Notes under the pieces: model-generated
What the model was told of the DNA's origin: nothing
What the model saw: the letters and a program-made list of their open reading frames with translations, nothing else
Databases searched by the model: none
Assembly (NCBI RefSeq): GCF_963676685.1
Contig: NC_092349.1
Location: 37,244,293-37,308,292, forward strand
DNA length: 64,000 nt
Direction of reading: 5' to 3'
Origin: Mytilus edulis
Lineage: Eukaryota > Mollusca > Bivalvia > Mytilida > Mytilidae
In this document: positions 12,269 through 23,651 of the stretch, piece by piece
Position numbering within the stretch: the stretch's first letter is position 1
Layout: each line of letters opens with the position of its first letter
Program-made: the position numbers and the translations under genes

Positions 12269-12559
12269 GAATTTATCTTACCGACTATCTTTATTAGATG
12301 AAATTAGCATAGAGTTGTCTCATTTGCAATCTTATCACACCTTCTCATTTTATACTAAAGTGTTCAAGTGTTCAATTTTCAGAACCTACTATCATTGGTC
12401 TGCACAAAAGAACTAAATATAAAACAGTATTTTTAATACATTAAAATAATCAAATAGTGCCAAAGTCGTAACTCCACTAACCATGTATTGAAATAAGCTC
12501 GCCTCCCTACTAACCTAATATGGAATATTCACGGTCTCCACGCGGACGCTTTTAACCAA

Positions 12560-12681
12560 TCATATTCCTAGAAATGTATAAGAGGTAAGATAAATATATA
12601 TATTACCGTTGTTTGTTGTAGTATCTTGTGAACTCTTCAAACAGAAGACACAATTCTTCAATCTTTTTACTAACCTGTGGC
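12560..12681 (-). CDS. Gene B exon 8 (terminal, frame uncertain)
   Basis: The acceptor TTTTAG precedes 12681. Continuing the phase from exon 7 gives a 39-residue cysteine-containing tail ending at TGA 12562-12560. Another frame looks more protein-like (KKIEELCLLFEEFTRYYNKQ, stop TAA 12605-12603). It would need an extra small exon between 13097 and 12681. Confidence 0.4.
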
Positions 12682-15600
12682 CTAAAATAGAAACGAATGA
12701 AATATAGGTGAAAATCGAGGCTTTTAACATAAAACTTATTAAATATTTAAAATCATTTTTATTTTATATTCTATGGTTAGTTTTGCGGAGAAAAAATGTT
12801 TTGAACAGTTCATTTTCACATTTACGTGAATTTCCAGTACAAATTTTTATGTTCTTACGCCATAGTTAGGGTTGGTCCATCGATAACATCATTTACACCG
12901 ATCGACATTTGTCTATTCATTCATAAAAAACGTACGACGCTGAAGTGTAATTGACAAAGCCAGATCAGTGTATACTGATACATACACTTTACCTATATTT
13001 TACCACCGGGGTGTTCTCAATGCTTTTGAAGAACGTCATATTAGCATTCAATATATAATTTTAGCAATAAAATCTTAATAATGCAGACATACTTACAAGA
13101 AATGATAAATCCTTTACGTATACTTATTGTTGTTGTATTGCTGATGAGAACCAACGATGCGAATGTCAATACCAAGGCAAGCACAAAGCATATAATTGGT
13201 TTGTGATTGTCCTTGTCTGAATAAAAAAAAATGAATTATTTATGTAGATGTTTTAAATGACCTGTGTGTTGTTTATATCTCACAATACCTTTGAAGAATA
13301 AAAAGTTAAGGAAATAGTACATAAAAAGAAAAATAAATGACAAGAAATGTCCCATTTAGAAACATTAACAAAATGCGCAGAAAACAAGAGGAGAAATTGA
13401 GTGCATATCTTTTTGTCTGTTATCTGCTACGCCTTCTTAGTTTATCTTTACATAATCAATACATGTCTCGATGTGCCGAAAAGTGATTGGTTGTGTTACC
13501 ACTTCCGAAGTTTCATTTTTCCATAAAGTTGCAAGTATTCCCATTGTTTGCATACTCAATTTATATGTCTGACATATTTGACAATTGTATCAATATCGAC
13601 TTGTAGAAGTGAAAACGATGAAATTATTTTAATTTAATTAACATCTAGATTAATTAATATCTAGACTCTGATCCTACATAGTTTTAGATTAATATTTATG
13701 CGTAGGAACTATTTTGTTTTTTAAATGTGTACTACTTTCAAGTGTGTTCTTTTCTGACCAGGCCCGATTAGGTGATGTTACATCTTTAAAAGTCTATCCA
13801 AAAAAATTTTGCAAAGATTTCCACTCAAGCTGGTGCTAGGAGCCGTGATAAACTTGCAGTGACTTCTTCCGTGTTGAAGGCCTTACTGTGACTTTGAGAT
13901 GAAGAACAGCAATTAAAGTGTGTGTGTATTTATTTTTTTGGCAATAAATGATACTTGAAGGTTATATACATGTGAGGGGAGATAATGTGTATGTTCTTAC
14001 ATCCTTTGTTCCCCGTTGGTACTATCCCAATTGTGTTGTTTAGTGAACTACGAGTTAAGGTTGAAGTAACGTTACTGTAGTGCGACAACCACTTGACAGA
14101 AAGCTACTCTGTTTAAAACTTGAATATGAAAATATACTGAATCGATTCAGGCATATAATTATATATCCATGTTCCACAAACCAACAAATCTGTTTCAGAA
14201 ACAAACTTTTTTCATCAATTTAAGTCATTCTAAACATGCATAAAATATTTGCCACTGGACACGAAGCAACAAACAATCATTTATTTAAAAGAAAATAAAA
14301 ATCCATATAAATGAATGTGTGTACGAAGTCGTTATGATCATAAAAACATGGTTTAATAAAGTATCAAAAGATGTTTCCGGACGTACAAACATTCAATTAA
14401 TTCATGACAACTAACCTATTTCTGTAAACGTTAATATATCACATGACATTGATCCAATCGTAGTTAGTGTGGCTAAAACTGGTCGCCTCCAATCCCACGG
14501 GGAACGATTGACAAGCTCCTTACCTGCAATATATAGAATTGTAAAAAACAAGTCCTTTTCGCAAAAGAGGTACCATTGTTAACAAATAGAAGTTCCTACG
14601 TTATATAAGTTCCAAGAGGAAGAAATTTTTGTAAAATAATTTTCTCTGGAAAAAAATGACAGTTTTCGTTCCAAACAGTATAAAGTATATAGAATATTTC
14701 TTACAACTAGAACAACCATGACAACTATTATGTAACCTACCGAATAAGACTATTTCCCAGAATTGTAATAACATAAGTAACACGATGTGTGGAGCAGGAT
14801 CTGCTTACCCTTCCGGAACACCTGAGATCACCCCCAGTTTGTGGTAGGTTTTGTGTTGCTTAGTCTTTAGTGTTTTATGTTGTGTCTTGTGTACATTTTT
14901 TTGTCTGTTTGTCTTTTTACTTTTTAACCATGGCGTTGTCAGTTTATTTTCAATCTATGATTTTGACTGTCCCTCTGGTGTCTTTCTACCCTCTTTTATG
15001 GAATTGTTTCTTTTATTGCATTGTTTATAACAAATTTCAAGGGGGACTTCTGTTGAGTGAACTTTTAAAGTTTATTTAACATATGGGCATTTTTTTTAAA
15101 ATTCATTCAGTTACTTCAATTTGAAACTTTGAAAGTTATAAATGTGAAGAAAGCTATACAAGTTTGCAACATTCATGATTCACCTTTAGGCCCTGGCGTA
15201 ACGAAAACATATTTGAATTAATCAAAAATAAATACATTATTTTAAAACGTTCATAAAGTGAAATTCATTTGTATTTCCGTTTGTTTAAAATATAGTTTAC
15301 CCAACATATGTAGTGCGATAGCTCAATTACTTACAAGTCTCCATAATCAGACTCCAGTTACGAAGCATACTCCATGGGACAAGGGCTAAACATATTCCAG
15401 CTAATATACAAAGCACAGTCTTTATGAAGTCATCTGTCCAGTTCAATGTGATCTGTGACTGACCGTCCGTATCTTAAACAGCAATACAATGGCATAAGCA
15501 ATTGCAACTATGGTGGATAATGTTAAACCATTTATACCTTTTCTTGACAACGAGGTTCAGGCATATTTAGGACGAGAACAAACTAGCAATTGGGAAATTT

Positions 15601-16566
15601 AGACTGCCACCGGGTCATGAGTGTATAGTTAATAGGGAGAAAAATGCCTTACTACAGGCCAACTAATGATCTTATAGCACTCTCTCTATATGAGTCATCG
15701 GATGTTATGCTCAAGCTGACTGCGTACTTGTTCATCACTCACAGCCAAATTGACACCCCACCCCGGCAAGAATTTTACAGCCAATCGGAAGAAGACCAAG
15801 AGTGACACACTTCTATTCCCCATTGACCCTTGGGGTCATTTATATACATTGCATTTGCTTTTTTTGGATCAAGTTGTCAGAAAAATATAAAAATATTAGA
15901 AAAAGGAAAAAAATAATTTTTGAATAGTATTAATTTGCATTTCATATCGAGCTTAAAAGTTGGTGTCAAAAATAAATATCTAATTTATCTTGAAGTTCGC
16001 AACTTACCTGAACAGTTGTGTGACTCAGATCTAAAGAGAGTAATTTCTGTGTGACCGATTAAGCAGGTTGCATAAGCCTCCACTGGACAGGTTTTCAACC
16101 TTGTCTTATATGCCATATTCAGTTTTGTGCGATAAAAAGGTTTAATTAGACTTGTATTTTCTGTTATAAAGTCAGTCATAAGCTTTCCCTAAAAAAGTGT
16201 AATAACCAAAACATGAGATGACAATTCTACGTATATTCTACTGTTTCAGAAAAAAACATAAAAAGTACAATGCAAATTCAAACATATGAAATAAAAATTA
16301 AAATTAATCAACTTTAAAAAAGAAACAAAGTATAATAATAATAAATTTGTAATTCATTGACCCTGTGTTTTGTCAATGAATTTATAAAATTCAATGTAAG
16401 AGAAATATTTAAGAATAAAAAGGACCATACATGTAACTCTCCACAAAATTAACAGACCGGAATAAAATTCAAACTTTATCTGTCACTTGTCATGAAAAAC
16501 CGATATACTAAATATCTAATCAATATACGCAAACACGTAGAAAAAAATAGTGAAAATAGTTTGTTG

Positions 16567-16604
<38 letters not shown>

Positions 16605-19595
16605 TATGTCACCAATTTTGCATTCATGTACACAAAATGTAATTTATACACAATTGAGTTACTTTTAACAATAAAAAGGGGCGGTATAATAGCCAACAAG
16701 ACCACTATCCGCGAACGATAAAAGAACGTGGTTATTAGCGTTTTCTGTCGCGCTAAGCTTCTGCAAAAAGTAAAATCACAAAAATACTGAACTCAGAGGA
16801 AAATCAATTTGGAAAGTCCATAATCACATGGCAAAATCAAAAAACAAAACGCATCAAAACGAATGGACAAGAACTGTCATATTCCTGACTTGGTACAGGC
16901 ATTTTCAAATGTAGAAAATGGTGGATTAAACCTGGTTCTATAGCGCTAACCCTCTCACTTTAATAACAGTCTCATCAAATTTCGATACATTTACATGATG
17001 CGTTAAATAAACAGTCACAATTAATAAAATAGTCAAAATCTGGGTACATCAGTCATCATACTAGTATAACAATTTTAAAAGGAACAATATAACAGGACAC
17101 AAAAACATCTATTATCTACGAACACATGGATTGATTTGAGTGTCTGACGTCAGACAAATTATATACGTCACATAAATGTGTCGTTCAATGTGCATACAAA
17201 CAATTTTAAAATTTACATAGGCAATGTACGCATACAGGGTTAAAAAATCAAAATCAACAAACAGTACATGTATGTGGAGGGGTTAATGTGTTTGCGAGTT
17301 TTCTCTGGCCTTGAACTGACACCATAATGCTTTATGAATATCATTTATATTATTTCATTAATAAACGTACCTTGAAAAGACAGAAGCCATTTCATAAAAC
17401 CGTCGATGAATTTTTGCCAGCTTTCTTTTTCAAAATTCGGTTCCGTTTGATTGATTTTTCAAAATGTAAAAAAATGTTGTATGTTTCCCAGTTGATAAGT
17501 AACAAAAATACAGTTGAAATAAACACGAAAACAAAAATAAAACAAAGACATAAATGTTTAAATTGATCATAGTTACTCACTCCATAAAAGACTCTACATA
17601 CTGGTTTGGGATAGACAGGCGACATATCCACAAATAAAGAGAAATTGTCATGTGATAAGGTAAATTCTGTTCGTATTTCTTTACCATTGGGATGATCTAT
17701 ATAAATATAGATAATTTTGTATGTAAATCATAGCTACTTTATAATGTACGATATTTACATAATCATATTGGTTTACTGATTTATTTTTTAAGCCTACTGT
17801 CATATAATGCAAGTATGCGGGTTTTGGTTGATTTGCCGTGGTTTGTTTTAAGAGCCACTGAAATTATAAACCTTTTAAAACAGGCATGCACCAGTAATAT
17901 TGTATGTGTGTAGTGAAGTGGTACGGCGAAATTTTCGTGTGACTAAATTCCTTTCACACTAAGCTACTTTTAATCTTTTTCAGTATTGCTTATTCGTTCC
18001 TTACATTTAACATCAATAAGTCATTAACTTGATCCTCAACAGCTCTTCTATATATGTATGCAAAATAAACCGTTGATCAGCTTGCTTTCTATGTTTGTTT
18101 GGATGTTGGTAAACAACAGATAGGTATTCTGTTTACTATACCCTTCAATTTGATTGGACAATAAACATTTACTTCAATTCATGTCAGTTTTTGTTTCCAA
18201 TCAAATTCCAGTATAATTTGGAACTCCGCCTACCTATTGTATGCAAACAACCAAGGTAATATATCAAGCAAATCGATCAAAGTTTTGTTGTGTATGCTTT
18301 TATAGAAGAGCTGTAACTACTCTTAATGTTTAGCGTTGGTCAAGCTGCAGTCTTGTAGCATTTTGGAAAATGTTTGGTACTTGTTCAATAAAGCAAAACA
18401 ATCAAACATTCTTAGACAAAATGGGGGAATATATAAGTTCCTGTTATTAGTTATTACAAATTCTGGATGAATTTTACTTTAATGTATAGTATGAACATTG
18501 GTTTTATTCTTTTAATTAAAGGACAATTTGCCTCTCCCTTTTAAATGTAAAATATATCATGTTTCGACATTATTACTTACCAAAGGGCAGCTAGCTTATG
18601 CATTTGCGAACAGAAAAATTAAACCAAATATTAACAAACTTTACTTTTACTTACATTCCATATTAACTGGATCTAAAGTTAAGGACAATTCACAGTCATT
18701 AAAACCAACAGAGCAACGGTACTGGTCGTTTAAATCTCTAGCGGAAAAATTTGCTATTTTTAGTTCAAATTCTGAACAGGATATGACATTTTCCTTATAT
18801 CTTTCTGCTATATCTGTTGGAAATCCGTTCATGAAAAGAAAATCTTTCTGTTGGCCTCTCGTCCAAGTTCTTGTAAGATTTTCAACACATGTACTTGAAA
18901 TGTTGTAAATGCATGAAATACTGACGTCTCTTCCAAACACAGCTGGATTGGACGTAACACTACAGAAAACTTAAAAAAAAAAATATTTATCAAATCATGT
19001 TTACTGGTGCGATGGATTTGAGTGCAAAACACCAGACTAAGTTTAACCACGTCACGTTTATGAACCTATTCAAACTAAGGAACCTTTTAAGCTCTATCTA
19101 TTTTAACATTGCCATTAAAGCGGGAGTTTGGTTAGCCGCTAGACCAGATTCAACCCACCATTTCCCCTTCAAATGTCCTGTACCAAGTTAGAAAAATGGC
19201 AGAAGTGGTCTTATAGTTCATTTCTGTGTGTATTGTATTGTCGTTTGTTTTTTGTTGCACTTGAGTGTTTCTGCTGTTTGACTTTAGTTATTTTCCTTTT
19301 ATAGTTTTGATATGTTTACCTTGGTTTTAGTTTGTTACCCGGATTTGCTTCCTCTCAATCGGTTTATGACTTTCGAAAAGCGGTATACTACAATACTGTT
19401 GCTTTAGTTTGAAAAGTTGACGAAATAATAAACCAGATTAAAGAGCAAAATACTACCCTGAAGTCAATCCTAATCTCTGTTGGCTGATTTAATATTCAAA
19501 AATACAGTTTACTTACTTTCTTTCTCACTGTAACGTCCCACCAGTAGTATAGTGAGGTATGTAAAAGTAATCAATTTGAAATATACCATTTTCAT
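12560..19595 (-). CDS. Gene B: Ig-domain protein with three predicted transmembrane segments, eight exons
   Basis: I do not recognise a named orthologue. Eight minus-strand exons (19595-19517, 18969-18655, 17696-17581, 16188-16008, 15472-15335, 14523-14416, 13216-13097, 12681-12560) join at GT/AG sites in compatible phases, giving about 392 codons. The order is: signal peptide (1-26); IgV-like domain (27-131) with 'VSISCIYN' and 'DLNDQYRCSVG'; a second cysteine-paired Ig-like module over two exons (132-230, 'KPVCRVFYG' and 'EAYATCLIG'); hydrophobic segments at about 246-268, 291-310 and 319-337; then a short basic tail. Most junctions are phase 1, typical of Ig genes. The protein is probably at the cell surface with Ig domains outside. 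An Ig ectodomain with three membrane segments is unusual; CD47 is only a topological parallel. The last exon's frame is uncertain. An upstream ATG at 19626 opens a short frame overlapping exon 1 out of phase. A decayed paralogue lies at 44748-55792. Confidence 0.72.
13097..13216 (-). CDS. Gene B exon 7: transmembrane segment 3
   Basis: It is 120 nt with acceptor CAG, donor GTAAGT and phase 1 at both ends. It encodes the helix PIICFVLALVLTFASLVLI followed by SNTTTISIRKGF. The B' exon at 45467-45586 has the same length and a conserved 'SLVLISNT-TIS-R-GF' pattern, which supports it as a real exon. Confidence 0.8.
14416..14523 (-). CDS. Gene B exon 6: transmembrane segment 2
   Basis: It is 108 nt, phase 1 at both ends, acceptor GCAG and donor GTTAGT. 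It encodes SPWDWRRPVLATLTTIGSMS, a moderately hydrophobic stretch. The B' counterpart at 47426-47527 shares 'RRP--ATL-T-GS-SC-ILTF'. Confidence 0.75.
14700..15010 (+). repeat. Dispersed repeat R7, in gene B intron 5
   Basis: Blocks are 'ctaccgaataagactatttc', 'acctgagatcaccccc' and 'ttaaccatggcgttgtcag', then 'tttgactgtccctctggtg'. The same order occurs at 48410-48560 and 56280-56480. Confidence 0.8.
15335..15472 (-). CDS. Gene B exon 5: transmembrane segment 1
   Basis: It is 138 nt, phase 1 at both ends, acceptor TTTAAG and donor GTAAGT. It encodes a hydrophilic stalk, then FIKTVLCILAGICLALVPW and a short tryptophan/arginine loop. No convincing B' counterpart was found. Confidence 0.72.
16008..16188 (-). 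CDS. Gene B exon 4: second half of Ig-like domain 2
   Basis: It is 181 nt, enters in phase 0 and leaves in phase 1, with donor GTAAGT. It contains CPVEAYATCLIGHTEITLF, whose Y-x-C looks like an Ig F strand, and ends in SESHNCS. The B' relic at 50251-50330 keeps 'TCLIG' and 'NCS'. Confidence 0.75.
16561..16604 (+). repeat. (GACA)n microsatellite
   Basis: About ten GACA units lie in the intron between gene B exons 3 and 4, at the end of a dispersed repeat fragment (16.37-16.56 kb). Confidence 0.92.
16785..16960 (-). repeat. Dispersed repeat R4
   Basis: It carries 'ggaaagtccataatcacatg', 'gcaaaatcaaaa', 'tgtcatattcctgacttggt' and 'gtagaaaatggtgga'. Related copies lie at 35120-35215 and 45685-45815. 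Confidence 0.75.
17395..17580 (-). other. Open read-through extension of gene B exon 3 with a transmembrane helix
   Basis: If the exon 3 donor at 17580 is not used, the frame stays open for 62 more codons to TGA 17394-17392. The extension has a strong hydrophobic stretch (CLCFIFVFVFISTVFLLLI) and then a lysine/arginine-rich tail (SIKRNRILKKKAGKN). This would make a single-pass isoform with one and a half Ig modules. It could equally be chance in AT-rich intron sequence. The donor GTGAGT is strong. Confidence 0.35.
17581..17696 (-). CDS. Gene B exon 3: first half of Ig-like domain 2
   Basis: It is 116 nt, enters in phase 1 and leaves in phase 0, acceptor ATAG and donor GTGAGT. It encodes FSLFVDMSPVYPKPVCRVFYG after a charged strand (the quoted block is split here: FSLFVDMSPVYP, KPVCRVFYG). 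The B' relic at 55678-55792 conserves 'SLFVDMSPVYP'. Confidence 0.78.
18040..18313. mobile_element. 274 bp inverted-repeat element in gene B intron 2
   Basis: The ends CAGCTCTTCTATATATGTAT and the reverse complement of 18266-18313 (CAGCTCTTCTATAAAAGCAT) pair over about 45 nt with mismatches. It looks like a small MITE. No target duplication was defined. Confidence 0.7.
18655..18969 (-). CDS. Gene B exon 2: IgV-like domain
   Basis: It is 315 nt, phase 1 at both ends, with a T-rich acceptor ending AAG and donor GTAAGT. It encodes a complete V-type Ig fold: B-strand cysteine in VSISCIYN, tryptophan in LTRTWTRG, and the F-strand motif DLNDQYRCSVG. Two or three further cysteines (STCVEN, ISCSEF, NDCELS) suggest extra disulphides. 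A competing AG at 18960 would give phase 2 and fits exon 1 less well. Confidence 0.83.
19195..19405 (+). repeat. Dispersed repeat R2 in gene B intron 1
   Basis: It carries 'gtttaccttggttttagtt', 'tgttacccggatttgc' and 'cgaaaagcggtatact'. A related copy lies at about 54860-55210. Confidence 0.7.
19517..19595 (-). CDS. Gene B exon 1: signal peptide
   Basis: ATG at 19595-19593 opens MKMVYFKLITFTYLTILLVG, a classic signal sequence, then RYSEKE. The donor is GTAAGT, leaving in phase 1, which matches exon 2. A 5'-untranslated exon may begin at 19653 after the acceptor TTTCAG. Confidence 0.8.
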
Positions 19596-19957
19596 TTCTA
19601 TACTTCGTGCAGTTCAGGGCTGTCATGCAATCTAAACCGAATAATATGCCTGCCTGAAATTAAAAAAAAGTTCTTCAATTAAATGAAAATTAAATGATAT
19701 TAGAAAGTTACAGTTATACGCGTGTATCTTAAAAATGAACAGATTAAAAACATTGATTTCAGAGTTAATCAGCTAAGGGGCCTCGGTATCCGCGAGATTA
19801 TCTACTGTATCACTAGCCAATCCACTTTGGGTTGTGTGTTCCAACATTTCACGTCACACATGTCACATTGCGTTCGACTGCAATCTGAATTCCAATTTTC
19901 CAACGCAGATAACATTAGCGGTTAAACACCAATTATCATTTAATAAATAATCAGCTA

Positions 19958-20403
19958 TAGAATCATATTCAAAACAGTGTGGTCCTGGCCATTGATTGAC
20001 GACCTAAATTATCCAATTGACTGGGACAGATTAGGTGAACGTTTGTCGGTAACAATCACTGCTCACTATGTACTTTTTAAAGACACTGAATCTGTGGGGT
20101 CACCAAATGTTCTCAACACCTAAATAAAGCAATTCGAAAAACGAATCCGGAATAATACGATGTGTTGATTTATATCCAATAATATAAATCAAAACATAAA
20201 GGTTATTCCTGAATAATTTTTCGAATTATTTTATTATTAAAGGTGTTAAGAACCTTTGGTGACCCCACAGTTTAAATTCTATAATAAGTAAGAAGTGAGC
20301 AATGGTCGTTACAGACAAACGTTCACCTTATCTGTCACAGTCAATGGGATAATTTAGGTCGTCAATCAATGACCAGGACCACACTGTTTTGAATATGATT
20401 CTA
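19958..20403. mobile_element. Foldback (inverted-repeat) element, copy 2, complete
   Basis: The element body is 19960-20401, flanked by TA on both sides. The arms begin GAATCATATTCAAAACAGTG and match each other over roughly 200 nt with scattered differences, leaving a short central loop. Positions 19997-20403 equal 1-407 without a difference I could find. It is a TA-targeting MITE type and encodes no protein. Confidence 0.88.
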
Positions 20404-20829
20404 TGTATACGCGTAACTATATATTTATTTTTTAATTTGCGGAAAAAACAATTCCAACTTTTTTAAAGTTAAATGGTAATTCCCTGATGATCAAAATCAA
20501 TATTCAATTTTACAAATTTTGGACACATGCCAAATTTTATCAATATATCAAGAACCCAAATACAACTCTAATACTGATCAATATATATTTACCTTACTAT
20601 AATAGATGACTCCATTTTCCCGCAATTAATGTACTTAGAAGTACTTTATTATTCATTTGTCAAAATGGACGATATCAGTTAATTTGTTTTCATTCTAGCA
20701 AATGAAGATATATTACTGACGTTGTGAGGTTGTACTAAAGATAGTAGGTTTTGCTCTGACCGGTAGTAATATATTGCTACTTTTTAATTAGATTTTCACT
20801 TTTCGCAAACCTTATGATAAGCAATTTAC
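20404..20829. other. AT-rich spacer, nothing recognised
   Basis: No credible frame or repeat end was seen. Confidence 0.45.
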
Positions 20830-21310
20830 TTAGAACAAGAATGTGTCCACAGTACACGGATGCCCCACTCGCACTATCATTTTCTATGTTTAGTGGACCG
20901 TGAAATTGGAATAAATTCTCTAATTTGGCATTAAAATTAGAATGATCTTACCAAAGGGAACATGTATACTAAGTTGATTGGACTTCTACTTTATCAAAAA
21001 CTACCTTGACCAAAAACTTTAACCTGAAATTTGCACTATCATTTTCTATGTTCAGTGAACCGTAAAATTGGGATAAAAACTCTAATTTGGCATTTAAATT
21101 AGAAAGATCATATCATAGGGCACATGCATACTAAGTTTCAAGTTGATTGGACTTCAACTTCATCAAAAACTACCTCGACCAAAAACTTAAACCTGAAGCG
21201 GGACAGACAGACGAACGAACGGACGGACAGACGAACGAACAGACGGACGAACGGACGCACAGACCAGAAAACATAATGCCACTCTACTATTGTAGGTGGG
21301 GCATAAAAAT
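20830..21310 (+). repeat. Dispersed repeat R5, long copy with internal duplication
   Basis: It shares all signature blocks with 11570-11845. The section 'gcactatcattttctatgtt' to 'aactttaacctga' is present twice, at about 20870-21030 and 21030-21200. The copy ends with a GACG/GAACG-rich run and 'cataatgccactctactatt'. Confidence 0.82.
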
Positions 21311-23569
21311 CCGTTCAAGTTAAAAGTTAAAAGATAAACATGTGTACACTTAAATAATTTTATATAGATCAAAAATGATTGTTTACTTATACATGGTATA
21401 TCAAAACGGCGGATATAACTAATGATCATTAATGGTATTTTCATGCATATTTTTCATTCGTATTTGTATTAAAGTAGTTCAATTAAACAAAATCATGAAA
21501 TTATACAGATCATTTGAAAATTCCTTGACACCTATTTAAAAAAAAAACCGGAGTAAGACGTTAACTGGGTCGCTGACAAAGAAGGTACATAATCTATTTT
21601 TAGACTATTATATAGGAAGTTTATTTTTAGAAGTACTGTCATAATAACATATCATAATAAGATCACCTGATGTTTACCGTCAACGTAAACAAATGTTTTT
21701 CCAAAGTATATACATTTTTACTAGAATAGTATTGGATAAACCTTCATCAATCAATATTCTTTGGATTTGAAAAGCTGAATTATATATGATGCTTATATAT
21801 ATATATATATATATATACATTTACAACTCGTCTAAACATCAACCCAACAATGTTAGATCTGTAAATTTGCTTTCGTTTTTTAACAATTTTAGATCTGTAA
21901 ATTTACTCAGACGTACTTATATATATATATCAAAATAATATATATATATATATCAAAAGATGATCACATTGGTTTTAATAGTTAATTAAGAGCATTAAAT
22001 AGTGTGCGCATGCTCAAGCTAAAAACACAAGCAGACATCAGCTGACGAAGTCAGTGGGTGTAAAAGTACTAGATAATTGAAAGAAATAAACTAATATGTT
22101 TGATGTTGATCTGAAAAGAAATTATAAACCTGCGTCTTCTTTAATCATTGTTTTATTTTGACTTTATCATATAGTTTGACTTAGCAAACACCCCCACACC
22201 CCTCCCTCAGCGGACCCACATGTCTCTGTTAGTGATGCCGGAACAAAAAGTTCATTGAATGATTATTCACGAGTAAATATATCTGATCAATCAACCTTTT
22301 TTACAAAAATAATAGATAAACTAAATCAGAAAAATTACAGGTCATTTAGCCACAGTAATTAACTAGCTCAGTGAATTTGAACAATCGTCTAAGTGCACGC
22401 ATTCATTACATAGTGTACTTACAATTTTGCATCAAAATCCAATTAAAACGATTAACATTTGACATAAATGTGGATATTTGTTCTGCGTTTTATAATCTAT
22501 TTTTACACTCGAACTACATATACAAGTCTTATAACCTGTGTCATGTGACTGTCTTTAGATCACCTGATTGCCGTCTTGTTTGATATACATAATATATTTT
22601 TGCACGCATCATAAGCATAAGGTTGCACTGTTAATGTTGGTATACTTGTAACATGTGTGAATGCATATGTTATGACCGATATGTTATAGTTAAGAGGTAA
22701 TCTATGAAATTCAGTTGAACATATTGAATGAGTCAAATTAAGGGGCAGTTTGAGTAATTGCAAACAACAGGGTGTACCTCTACGAATTGAGGAACTTCGA
22801 TGGTCTTCGTTAGTGACTTTAAATCATCTAAATGCGTGCATAAAGATAAGTTTATATCAATAATATGTCAGTATTTTGCTATACCTTAGCATGCTTAGGT
22901 CTTTTGGTTTTAATCAGCTCTTCAACTCTTCAGGGCCTCAGGGAAGATTAGTAATTGTCTCTTTAAATGAAGATTTATTATTATTTTTATTATAATTATC
23001 AACATTTGAATTATATTTTGATCATTCAAGTAACCTAACTTGTCTGTAAGATAATGCTTTAACTTTTCGTTGTGTGTTGATTTGAACTAGCGTTCAGTAA
23101 CTACTTAATATACTAATACATGTATATCGGTATATTGTGTCTTTTTTATGTTATTTTTTATTCTTTTTGTCAACCTGTGGTTCATATCATTTATATTTCA
23201 GTTCTTCTTGAGTAATTGTCAATCATTTAAAAAGGGTTCTGGTATGTGTTTGGTGCTACATTTTTATTATAACAATTTCAACAGTATTGTATATGTCTGC
23301 TATAACTGTTTCTCTCAATTTGTTTCGGTCCAGTTGCTGATGATACGCCCAAAATCTTAGATCATACCGCTGCTGAAATAACACGTTGTGAATGGTTTAG
23401 CGCCGTCACGTTGTGACCCATAAAAATCCGTATTGAACATAGGGGTTCATGACGTCACGTCTACTATTAATGGTGATGTCGTCTATTCCTGCTGTTGTGT
23501 TTCATTGTTTATTTCTACAAAACGCAGTAGGATAATGTCCTGCGTGCGATAAATTCGTTATACGATTCA
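21311..23569. other. Intergenic stretch with TA microsatellites
   Basis: (TA)n tracts lie at about 21795-21819 and 21917-21956. No exon with splice support was recognised. Confidence 0.5.
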
Positions 23570-23651
23570 CTACTGACCCCCTACGAATCCACAGAGGGTG
23601 AGTAAAATCAGTAGGGGATATGGCCTCTATGGATCCGTAGGGGGTCAGTAG
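23570..23651. repeat. 82 bp inverted repeat (ctactgacccccta...)
   Basis: CTACTGACCCCCTACGAATC at 23570-23589 pairs with its near-perfect reverse complement ending at 23651. About 38 nt lie between the arms. Confidence 0.75.

Noticed and set aside
18528..18908. 126-codon plus-strand open frame
   Set aside because: It is the complementary shadow of gene B exon 2. The minus strand has splice sites, phase and Ig hallmarks.
21187..21444. Frame with a serine/valine/arginine-proline repeat (also at 11710-11952 and 16520-16705)
   Set aside because: The peptide repeats are translations of GACA/GACG microsatellite runs in dispersed repeats.
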